A stretch of 10,788 nucleotides of DNA from contig JAUXBM010000031.1 in the NCBI GenBank assembly GCA_030619415.1, positions 1-10,788 of the forward strand, in the 5' to 3' direction. The translations under genes were made by a program, and so were the position numbers. Position 1 is the stretch's first letter, and each line of letters begins with the position of its first letter. Positions 1-6,371 of this stretch are shown here, piece after piece. The notes below the pieces were generated by a model, which worked only from the letters and a program-made list of their open reading frames with translations, searched no databases and was not told the origin of the DNA. Source of the stretch: Chlorobiota bacterium. GTDB taxonomy: Bacteria; Bacteroidota; Bacteroidia; Bacteroidales; F082.

Positions 1-455
1 ATCTTGGTTATTATCGTAAATATGCACCTCATTATAAAACGGTTGTTGCGTTTTTGCATGAAACATTAAAGATTGAATTTGAGAATTTATCAGAATTAAA
101 TATACATACATTAAAAGCAAGCTGTGCCTATATTGGCATTGATTTAAACTTTGAAGTATTCTCAGAAATGAAAATCCATGTTGAACCTGTGCGTGAAGCT
201 GATGAGTGGGGGCTGAATATTTGTAAAGCAATGGGTATAACCGAATACATCAATCCTATTGGCGGACAATCATTTATGGATAAACAAAAATATCTGAAAA
301 ATAACATTGATTTAAAATTCCTGAAATTTGGCCATAAACCGTACGATCAGAAAAGAGATGAGTTTATTCCCGGATTATCGATCATTGATGCCATGATGTT
401 CAATTCCCCTTCGGAGATTTATCAGATGCTTGATGATTATCAATTGGTAAGGTAA
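1..455 (+). CDS. WbqC-family protein, 3' part (5' end outside window)
   Basis: The reading frame is open from the left edge (first whole codon at base 3), so the gene starts outside the window; a TTG at 54 is an internal Leu codon, not a start. About 151 residues of the C-terminal part are visible. The translation carries the WbqC-like signatures NPIGG (about 68 residues before the end), a following D-K-x-x-Y/F stretch, the LKFLKF strand, and near the C-terminus FIPGLSIIDAMMFNSP. WbqC-like proteins (PF08889) are found in O-antigen and capsule loci. They are probably involved in making or modifying an amino sugar, but their biochemical role is not established as far as I know. The stop codon overlaps the start of the acyltransferase gene by one base (TAATG), which suggests translational coupling and a joint role. 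Family assignment is quite sure; function is inference. Confidence 0.88.
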   Translation, partial: LGYYRKYAPHYKTVVAFLHETLKIEFENLSELNIHTLKASCAYIGIDLNFEVFSEMKIHVEPVREADEWGLNICKAMGITEYINPIGGQSFMDKQKYLKNNIDLKFLKFGHKPYDQKRDEFIPGLSIIDAMMFNSPSEIYQMLDDYQLVR

Positions 456-1531
456 TGATGGGAAAGTTGCGTGTTGATCGAATAAATAATCCCTCTTCTT
501 TTAAAAAGATTAAAAAAGACTGGGAGCAATTGTATAGATCAGATCCAAATTCAAACGTTTACATTTCCTGGTTATGGATGTATGGTTGGTTTTCTGCAAC
601 ATCCGATAAATGGGTTGTATTGGGTGTAAAAAATGTGGATACTTCTGCTTATGTTGCTTTTTTGCCGCTTACAATCTTCGGTCGTGGATATTTTGGGATT
701 TATCCGATTCGCCGAATTGCCCATGCAGGCAGACCCATTTCTGCTTATCCCGGGTTTTTATGTTCACCGGACTTTGAGCCTGAGATAATTCGAGTATTGG
801 CATTTTATATGCAGTCAGGCCTCAGGTGGGACGTTTTTCATCTTGACTGGACAAAAGACCCACGCCTCGGCACCTTCCTGACTTCGTTTCCGGATGCTAA
901 ATTTTCTATTGAGTTAAGCAAAGGCCTTACATCGTTATGTATCACATTACCGGAGGATTATCAATCCTATCTGAAAATCAATATAGGAAATAGAACCAGG
1001 CGGACTATCAGGCACAGTACAAATGTCATACAGAAAAATGAAAGATATAAGATCAAATATTCCACCGCGGAAACTATTGACAGAGATATCGAAATAACTT
1101 GTAAACTATGGTTTAATCGCTGGCATAAAGAAAGGGAAATGGAATGGCACAGGAAAATACTGTTTTATCATTTTGAGAATGATTTATTGCGGTTAAGTAT
1201 GATTTGGGATGGAGATATCCCTGTTGCGACCCTTGCCTGTCTGATTGATCCTGTAAATAAAATCTACAATGCCTATATCGCAAGTTATAACCCTGATTAT
1301 TCAAAAATTTCACCCGGCATTGTTTTAATTACAAAGAGTATTAAACAGGCCATTGACGAGAATTATAAATTCTATGATCTTACGCTTGGCATGGATCCCT
1401 ACAAACTATCACTTGGCCCAAAACAATATGAAACAGAAAACGTTTCGATAACAAGAAAACGTTTAAAAACGGCAGTAACCTTAATGATAATGAAACAGGC
1501 AGGAAGAGTTTTCAGGAAATTATTTAAGTAA
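455..1531 (+). CDS. GNAT-family acyltransferase, CelD/BcsL type (Acetyltransf_6)
   Basis: A 358-residue cytoplasmic protein with no signal peptide or membrane segment. The N-terminal third contains an aromatic stretch with W39, W41 and W45. The GNAT-like half covers roughly residues 165-325. It begins with an Arg-rich motif (NRTRRTIRHS, 179-188), equivalent to the R-R-x-I-R motif of CelD/BcsL-like proteins. It ends with SPGIVLITKSIKQAIDE (286-302) and YDLTLGMDPYKLSLG (307-321), which match the family pattern S-P-G ... D-x-x-x-G-x-x-x-Y-K. The family transfers acyl groups from acyl-CoA (or is FemAB-like), and members in polysaccharide loci are thought to acylate sugars or lipid-linked intermediates. 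Two adjacent ATG codons (455 and 458) could start it; 455 overlaps the preceding stop by one base and 458 gives a protein one residue shorter. An amino-sugar N-acyltransferase role is suggested by the WbqC and dehydratase neighbours but is inference. Confidence 0.83.
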   Translation: MMGKLRVDRINNPSSFKKIKKDWEQLYRSDPNSNVYISWLWMYGWFSATSDKWVVLGVKNVDTSAYVAFLPLTIFGRGYFGIYPIRRIAHAGRPISAYPGFLCSPDFEPEIIRVLAFYMQSGLRWDVFHLDWTKDPRLGTFLTSFPDAKFSIELSKGLTSLCITLPEDYQSYLKINIGNRTRRTIRHSTNVIQKNERYKIKYSTAETIDRDIEITCKLWFNRWHKEREMEWHRKILFYHFENDLLRLSMIWDGDIPVATLACLIDPVNKIYNAYIASYNPDYSKISPGIVLITKSIKQAIDENYKFYDLTLGMDPYKLSLGPKQYETENVSITRKRLKTAVTLMIMKQAGRVFRKLFK

Positions 1532-1737
1532 GAATCTTTAGCTGCTTAACATCTCAAATAATGTTATATATTAGCATAACCAAAACTAAACAATGGATAC
1601 TTTATCAAATATTAAATTTCTGTAACTCAAAGGCGAACTATCGTTTATTTCAGTTGCGATAGCCGTACAATAACGCCTTGTAAAGGCTGATTTTGTTTAC
1701 TGTTTTGGTGAAAATTTAAAGAGCTGAAATTGTAGGT
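1532..1737. other. 206-bp intergenic gap with two small hairpins
   Basis: No gene is seen here. Two small inverted repeats stand out. CTATCG (1638-1643) pairs with CGATAG (1657-1662) across a 13-nt loop. GCCTT (1675-1679) pairs with AAGGC (1683-1687) across a 3-nt loop and is followed by a T-rich stretch (1688-1706). The second could be a weak terminator for the acyltransferase transcript or a leader hairpin of the dehydratase gene; a 5-bp stem is too short to decide. I found no convincing Bacteroidetes promoter, though a gap this long between same-strand genes could hold one. Confidence 0.35.
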
Positions 1738-3693
1738 ATGAAAAAGAGATTTAACCGATATGTAAACAAACATTACTTACCGCGGGGGATCATTCTGTCA
1801 TTTGATATAAGCGTTATAGCTGTTTCACTGTTTATGGCCCACCTGCTGGCTAACCGGTTGAATTTTAGCTTTTCGGAAAGCGATTATATTCTGTGGCAAC
1901 TTGCATTTACCCTGCCGGTTTACCTGCTTGGCATCATTTTTTTTCGTCCTTTTACGGATGTAATCAGGCATTCAACATTAGAAAGTACTTTAAAAATATT
2001 TTTTGCCTTAACTTTTTCAGCCGGATTTTTAATCATGGCAGGGTTTTTCATCTCCTACACAAGTGTTCTGTTCATTCCATTAACCATAATTATTTTACAG
2101 TACCTGATTAGTTTTGGAATGATATTGGTATCCCGGCTGCTTATCAGATCTGTATATCATACATTTTTTCGATTTCAGCAAATTGATAAAAATATTGTTA
2201 TATACGGGGCCGGGTCTCTTGGTCAAATGGCTTATAAAGTCATCATAAATAACCGTGAATTGAAAGCCAGGGTGGTTGCTTTTATTGATGACAACAAATC
2301 GCTGCATAATAAATGCATATTCGATGTTCCGGTTTATTCAATGGATAAAGCATTTCAGTCGATTTTTGCTGAAAAAAAGGTTTCGGAATTGATTATTGCC
2401 ATCTCCCAGCCAAAGCTGCATAAATCGAATAAAAGGAAAGTCATTGATTTATGTATCGAAAAGGGTATTCATGTAAAGGAGGTTCCCAGGGTTTCCAAAT
2501 GGATCAATGGAGGTTTGAATGCCAATAAATTCAGGAAAATAAATATTGAAGACCTTCTGGGCAGGGACTCCGTTCAGTTAGACCGAAATAAAATACGGGA
2601 AGGCTTAAAAAATGCAACTGTTCTTATAACCGGGGCTGCCGGATCCATTGGATCTGAAATCGCGCGCCAGCTTATTGCATTTAAAGCCAAAGAGGTAATT
2701 CTTTTGGACAATGCAGAGTCACCATTGTATAATCTGCAAAATGAAATCATTATAGCCAATAACAATCCTGTTTTTAAGATTTTAATCGGTGATGTTACGA
2801 ACAAGCAACAACTACGAAAGATATTTGAGAAATATTCACCGTCAATTGTATTTAATGCCGCAGCCTATAAGCATGTTCCATTGATGGAAGAATTTCCCTG
2901 TGAAGCCATTCGGGTGAACGTGGGTGGAACAAAAAACCTGGCGGATCTGTCCATTGAATTCGGCGTAAAGAAATTTGTATTTATCTCTACTGATAAAGCT
3001 GTTAACCCAACAAATGTGATGGGAGCAACCAAGCGTATCAGCGAAATTTATATTCAGTCCATCGCGCAAAACGATGGAATTGCTACTCAATTTATAACTA
3101 CCAGGTTTGGCAACGTGCTTGGATCAAACGGGTCAGTTGTGCCACTTTTCAAAAAGCAGATTGAAGCCGGTGGGCCTGTTACACTGACACACAAAGATAT
3201 TTGCCGGTATTTCATGACCATCCCTGAAGCAAGCCAGTTGGTACTTGAGGCAGGTTTCATGGGCAATGGCGGAGAAATATTTGTGTTTGATATGGGTGAG
3301 CCTATTAAGATATATGATCTTGCTAAAAAAATGATTGCGCTATCAGGCCTTGTTGCAGATAAAGATATTGAAATAAAAATTATCGGCCTCAGGCCAGGCG
3401 AAAAGTTGTATGAGGAACTGTTAAATAATAAAGAACAGGTATTACCCACTTATAATGATAAGATTATGATTGCAAAAATCGAGGAGCATGATTATGAGGA
3501 AGTAAATTATGCTGTTAGCCGGATTATTGAGTCAGTTGACGAGCTTTCAAAACACGATCTTATTGCCTGTATGAAAGATATTGTTCCTGAGTTTACATCG
3601 ATGAATTCAGAATATTACCGTCTTTATAAAAACTCAAAACCACCGGCATCAAGCAAAATGCGATCTAAAGAATTGAAAGTCCTGATAAATTAA
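1738..3693 (+). CDS. Membrane-bound nucleotide-sugar 4,6-dehydratase (WbpM/CapD/FlaA1 type)
   Basis: A full-length 651-residue member of the long polysaccharide-biosynthesis family. Four hydrophobic segments (about 17-36, 50-69, 84-104, 110-135) anchor it in the inner membrane. A first Rossmann domain follows, with GAGSLGQ at 157-163 (CoA-binding-like, often considered regulatory). The catalytic extended SDR domain starts with VLITGAAGSIGSE (295-307) for NAD(P). STDKAVNP (417-424) is followed by M428 and K432, the M-x-x-x-K arrangement in which Met replaces the usual SDR tyrosine, as known for WbpM. Further family blocks are RFGNVLGS (456-463), YFMTIPEA (491-498) and LRPGEKLYEE (551-560). Enzymes of this type convert UDP-GlcNAc to UDP-4-keto-6-deoxy-GlcNAc, a precursor of QuiNAc, FucNAc and bacillosamine-type sugars. 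The substrate is inferred from the family. The ATG at 1738 gives a natural N-terminus (MKKRF before the first membrane segment). Confidence 0.93.
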   Translation: MKKRFNRYVNKHYLPRGIILSFDISVIAVSLFMAHLLANRLNFSFSESDYILWQLAFTLPVYLLGIIFFRPFTDVIRHSTLESTLKIFFALTFSAGFLIMAGFFISYTSVLFIPLTIIILQYLISFGMILVSRLLIRSVYHTFFRFQQIDKNIVIYGAGSLGQMAYKVIINNRELKARVVAFIDDNKSLHNKCIFDVPVYSMDKAFQSIFAEKKVSELIIAISQPKLHKSNKRKVIDLCIEKGIHVKEVPRVSKWINGGLNANKFRKINIEDLLGRDSVQLDRNKIREGLKNATVLITGAAGSIGSEIARQLIAFKAKEVILLDNAESPLYNLQNEIIIANNNPVFKILIGDVTNKQQLRKIFEKYSPSIVFNAAAYKHVPLMEEFPCEAIRVNVGGTKNLADLSIEFGVKKFVFISTDKAVNPTNVMGATKRISEIYIQSIAQNDGIATQFITTRFGNVLGSNGSVVPLFKKQIEAGGPVTLTHKDICRYFMTIPEASQLVLEAGFMGNGGEIFVFDMGEPIKIYDLAKKMIALSGLVADKDIEIKIIGLRPGEKLYEELLNNKEQVLPTYNDKIMIAKIEEHDYEEVNYAVSRIIESVDELSKHDLIACMKDIVPEFTSMNSEYYRLYKNSKPPASSKMRSKELKVLIN

Positions 3694-3742
3694 CCAGGGG
3701 ATAAATGTAAAAAGTTAAATACTAGTTAATTATGCATTAGGG

Positions 3743-3774
3743 TTTGTTGTGTCCTAAATATTGTTCTATTTTCG
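3743..3774 (+). promoter_or_regulatory. Possible Bacteroidetes-type promoter of the hybrid regulator gene
   Basis: TTTG at 3743-3746 is separated by 20 bases from TATTTTCG at 3767-3774. The Bacteroidetes primary sigma consensus is TTTG-N19/21-TAnnTTTG, so only one base of the -7 box deviates. It lies in the 108-bp gap after the dehydratase stop and would start transcription near 3780-3785, upstream of both candidate TTG start codons. It was found by eye in AT-rich DNA, so a chance match is possible. Confidence 0.42.
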
Positions 3775-3882
3775 TAGACACTAATCAAGCCTTAATCGCA
3801 ATTGGCACCCAAACTAAAACACTCCAATTTACTGACATTCATTTCCAGGGCAAACTCCCTGTATAGCGCTGGCGCTGAACTA

Positions 3883-5856
3883 TTGAAGACCTTTATTCTA
3901 TTTGTTTTTTTATTCTGCTTTTCATTTTGTACAAGCAATGCAGTTGCTCAATTTACTGATGAGTTCGACAGAACTACGCTCTTTGAAAGGATGGGGGTTG
4001 AAGGTAAACCATTGGTTGAATTTACACGCCTGGCGCAGGATAGCAACAACGATGATAATTGGAATAAAGAAGGGGCGGGTCTTGCTGTTTTAAACCACCC
4101 GCCATTCTGGAGAACATGGTGGGCTTTTGGGTTTTATGTTTCGGTGTTTTTAGGCCTGATCTTACTTGTTCGCCGCGGTGAATTAAAAAAATTGCATCTA
4201 AGACGGGAATTGGAACTGGAATATATCAATGCTGAAAAACTGTCAGAACTGGATACTGAGAGAAACAAATTTTTTTCCAACATTTCCCATGAATTCCGTA
4301 CGCCCCTCACTTTAATCCTTGGGCCTTTAGATCGATATATTGGCAAAGTAAAAGATGAAGGGCATTTACAAGAACTCACTTTGATCAGGCGCAATGCCCG
4401 AAGATTGCAAACGCTCATTAACCAATTGTTAAGTTTGTCGAAACTGGAATCAGGCAGGATGAAATTGCGTGCCCGTCCCGAAAACATTGCAAAACTGTGC
4501 AGGGTGTTTGTCCAATCCTTCCAATCTATTGCCGATAGCAGGGGAATCACACTGGAATATGAATCAGATGCGGAAGAACATATCGTCTATATCGACACCC
4601 TCAAGATTGAAAAGGTTGCCAATAACTTATTGTCCAATGCATTCAAATTTACTGAGAAAGGAGGGAAGATCATGGTGAGTATTTCAGTTTCCAGCATTTC
4701 TCCTGATACAACTCCAGGCATTGAAATAAAAGTTAAAGACACAGGAATCGGCATCCGCAAAGAAAAAATACCCTTTATCTTTAACCGCTTTTACCAGGTT
4801 GATGCCGAACAAATGAAAACTTACCTTGGGACAGGTATCGGACTTGCTTTAACCAAAGAACTGGTTGAATTGCATCATGGAACAATAACTGTTGATAGTG
4901 AACCCGGATTGGGAACCACATTTACGGTATTCCTTCAATCAGGAAAAGAACATCTCTCAGAAGATGAAATATTACTAATAACCGGTAAAGGCCCGGAAAT
5001 TGAGGAGGAGCTTTTTGATGACGATTATGTATTCATCCAGGATGTAGTAAGTCAGCCTGAAACGACAGAAAAAGCGCAGAATAGCAATCACCCTTTATTA
5101 TTAATCGTGGAAGACAATGATGATATGCGATCATACATCAAAAGCTATCTGGTTGATTCCTATAGTATTATTGAGGCAGCTAACGGAAAAGAAGGAGCTG
5201 AAAAAGCCATCGAAGAAATACCCGACCTTATTATTAGCGATTTAATGATGCCCATTGTGGATGGAAGCGAAATGACATCGCGGTTGAAAAACGATGAAAG
5301 GACAAGCCATATTCCCATCATCCTGCTAACAGCAAAAGCCTCAACAGAAAGCAGGTTGGAAGGCCTCGAATCAGGCGCTGATGATTTTCTCACAAAACCG
5401 TTCGATGCCAAAGAACTGCAAGTCAGGATTAAAAACCTGATTCTGCAGAGAGGGAAATTAAGAAAGCTATTGTCTCAACACATTGGCGATGCTAAAGAAA
5501 CACGCTTGATCAGTGCGTCTTCATGCGAAGCCATGACAAAGATGGACGAACAGTTTTTGGAGAAGGCCACAACCATCATACATGGGCATTTGTCTGACTC
5601 AGAATTTAATGTAGAAAAATTCGCCATGGAAATGGCGATGAGCCGTGTGCAATTGCACCGCAAATTAAAAGCGTTGGCCGACCAGTCAGCCAGTGATTTT
5701 ATGCGCCGGTTGCGCATGAAAAAAGCGGTCGAACTGCTAAGAGAGGGTGAATTGAATGTAACCCAGGTAGGCTTTGAAGTGGGGATACCAAACCAGTCGT
5801 ACTTCGCAAAAACGTTTAAAGAAATTTACGGTGTAACCCCCTCTGAATTCGTTTAA
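3883..5856 (+). CDS. Hybrid two-component regulator (HisKA-HATPase-REC-AraC) with a nearly absent sensor domain
   Basis: The frame is open from 3796. Candidate starts are TTG 3802 (684 residues), TTG 3883 (657) and ATG 3991. I prefer TTG 3883, because it places Met-Lys directly before KTFILFVFLFCFSF and gives a compact signal peptide ending at AVA|Q. In 684-residue numbering, a remnant of a Y_Y_Y domain end (SNNDDNWNKEG, 81-91; PPFWRTWWAF, 100-109) leads into a membrane helix (about 105-123). Then come HisKA with the H-box FFSNISHEFRTP (His163), HATPase with N279, DTGIGI (313-318) and GTGIGLAL (343-350), and a receiver with acidic pocket E437/D438, acceptor Asp480, T510 and K532. The C-terminal AraC-type HTH covers about 585-684 (SYFAKTFKEIYGVTPSEF). 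Such regulators usually sense glycans and drive polysaccharide-utilisation genes. Here the propellers and most of Y_Y_Y are missing, so the signal is unknown. All cytoplasmic key residues are present, so the protein may be constitutive, minimal or decaying. Confidence 0.87.
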   Translation: MKTFILFVFLFCFSFCTSNAVAQFTDEFDRTTLFERMGVEGKPLVEFTRLAQDSNNDDNWNKEGAGLAVLNHPPFWRTWWAFGFYVSVFLGLILLVRRGELKKLHLRRELELEYINAEKLSELDTERNKFFSNISHEFRTPLTLILGPLDRYIGKVKDEGHLQELTLIRRNARRLQTLINQLLSLSKLESGRMKLRARPENIAKLCRVFVQSFQSIADSRGITLEYESDAEEHIVYIDTLKIEKVANNLLSNAFKFTEKGGKIMVSISVSSISPDTTPGIEIKVKDTGIGIRKEKIPFIFNRFYQVDAEQMKTYLGTGIGLALTKELVELHHGTITVDSEPGLGTTFTVFLQSGKEHLSEDEILLITGKGPEIEEELFDDDYVFIQDVVSQPETTEKAQNSNHPLLLIVEDNDDMRSYIKSYLVDSYSIIEAANGKEGAEKAIEEIPDLIISDLMMPIVDGSEMTSRLKNDERTSHIPIILLTAKASTESRLEGLESGADDFLTKPFDAKELQVRIKNLILQRGKLRKLLSQHIGDAKETRLISASSCEAMTKMDEQFLEKATTIIHGHLSDSEFNVEKFAMEMAMSRVQLHRKLKALADQSASDFMRRLRMKKAVELLREGELNVTQVGFEVGIPNQSYFAKTFKEIYGVTPSEFV

Positions 5857-5890
5857 AGAAATTTCTTCATTAAGGATATTGCTTTATTGG
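5857..5890. other. 34-bp convergent junction, no clear terminator
   Basis: The gap between two converging stop codons holds little beyond the 12-bp perfect palindrome AAGAAATTTCTT (5856-5867), which has no loop and is AT-rich. It is not a classic intrinsic terminator for either strand. The two transcripts therefore either overlap at their 3' ends or stop by another mechanism. Confidence 0.4.
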
Positions 5891-6205
5891 CTATGCCTGT
5901 GCTGTGGGACCACCCATCGTAAATGGTGGCATCCCGTCTCCTTTGGTTTCCTTAATGGGACCATGAAGCGACTCAAACTTCCTGATGTTGTCGGTCAAAG
6001 CCTTGGTCAGGCGTTTGACATGTTCAGGAGTTAAAATGATTCGCGATTTAACTTTTGCCTTTGGGCTTCCTGGCATCAACTTTACAAAGTCAACGATGAA
6101 CTCGGCATGTGAATGGGAGATAATAGCAAGGTTTGAATATATCCCTTCTGCTATTTCATCACTCAGTTCAATATTAATTTTCTGCTGTTTGTTTTTATCT
6201 TCCAT
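5891..6205 (-). CDS. DUF3467 protein encoded downstream of rpoC
   Basis: A 104-residue soluble protein. It starts at the ATG at 6205 (MEDKNKQQKINIEL). The frame extends upstream to 6259, but the extra 18 residues run into the intergenic repeat and do not resemble the family, so the shorter start is preferred. Family-like blocks are AEGIYSNLAIISHSHAEF, VDFVKLMPG, and KAKVKSRIILTPEHVKRL followed by a helical stretch (ALTDNIRKFES). The tail (GDGMPPFTMGGPTAQA) is Gly/Pro-rich and probably disordered. DUF3467 (PF11950) has no established function. From general knowledge it commonly follows rpoC in Bacteroidetes, which hints at a link to transcription, but this is inference. It is co-oriented with rpoC across a 166-bp gap and converges with the regulator gene, with 34 bp between the stops. 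Confidence 0.9.
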   Translation of the reverse strand: MEDKNKQQKINIELSDEIAEGIYSNLAIISHSHAEFIVDFVKLMPGSPKAKVKSRIILTPEHVKRLTKALTDNIRKFESLHGPIKETKGDGMPPFTMGGPTAQA

Positions 6206-6253
6206 GATATTTTTAATAAAAAAGCACAGTATAAAAAGATCGTAATTAATATT

Positions 6254-6343
6254 TTTCACGCAAAGCCGCGAAGATGGCAGCGTTAAAGCGCTGATTTACA
6301 CAACTGATATTCTTTGCGTCCTCTGCGCCGCTGCTGCATGAAA
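6254..6343. repeat. GC-rich imperfect inverted repeat between rpoC and DUF3467 gene
   Basis: The left arm (about 6254-6274) reads TTTCACGCAAAGCCGCGAAG and the right arm (about 6312-6343) reads CTTTGCGTCCTCTGCGCC and ends in ATGAAA. The reverse complement of the left arm (CTTCGCGGCTTTGCGTGAAA) resembles the right arm with a few mismatches and a gap. Both arms resemble the CTTTGCG...GTGAAA intergenic repeat seen in many Bacteroidetes genomes, here in head-to-head pairing. The spacer also holds a small hairpin, CAGCG (6278-6282) with CGCTG (6289-6293). The GC-rich arms contrast with the AT-rich flanks. It lacks a T-tract in the direction of rpoC transcription, so it is not a plain intrinsic terminator. 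It could be a REP-like element or an mRNA-processing structure; the function is unknown. Confidence 0.6.
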
Positions 6344-6371
6344 TAAGCCTTTTAAGACTGTGCCTTATCGT

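Noticed and set aside
54..60. TTG at 54 as the start of the WbqC-like gene
   Set aside because: The frame is open to the window edge and the upstream residues (GYYRKYAPHYKTVVAF) continue the family sequence.
1678..1708. Promoter for the dehydratase gene (TTG ... TACTGTTTTG)
   Set aside because: Spacing and the -7 box do not fit TTTG-N19/21-TAnnTTTG; the match is too weak to report.
3802..5856. Frameshifted full-length HTCS with the sensor encoded upstream in another frame
   Set aside because: The upstream DNA is the end of the dehydratase gene and a 108-bp gap; no sensor-like sequence is found in any frame.
5856..5867. AAGAAATTTCTT palindrome as a bidirectional terminator or operator
   Set aside because: It has no loop, is pure AT-rich apart from two pairs, and is easily expected by chance in this base composition.
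5906..5936. Inverted repeat GGGACCACC...GGTGGCATCCC near the DUF3467 stop as a terminator
   Set aside because: It is inside the coding sequence (PPFTMGGP region), has bulges and is not followed by a T-tract on either strand.
6206..6259. Longer DUF3467 protein starting at 6259
   Set aside because: The extra residues are encoded by AT-rich intergenic DNA and the edge of the repeat, and known family members start near MEDK.
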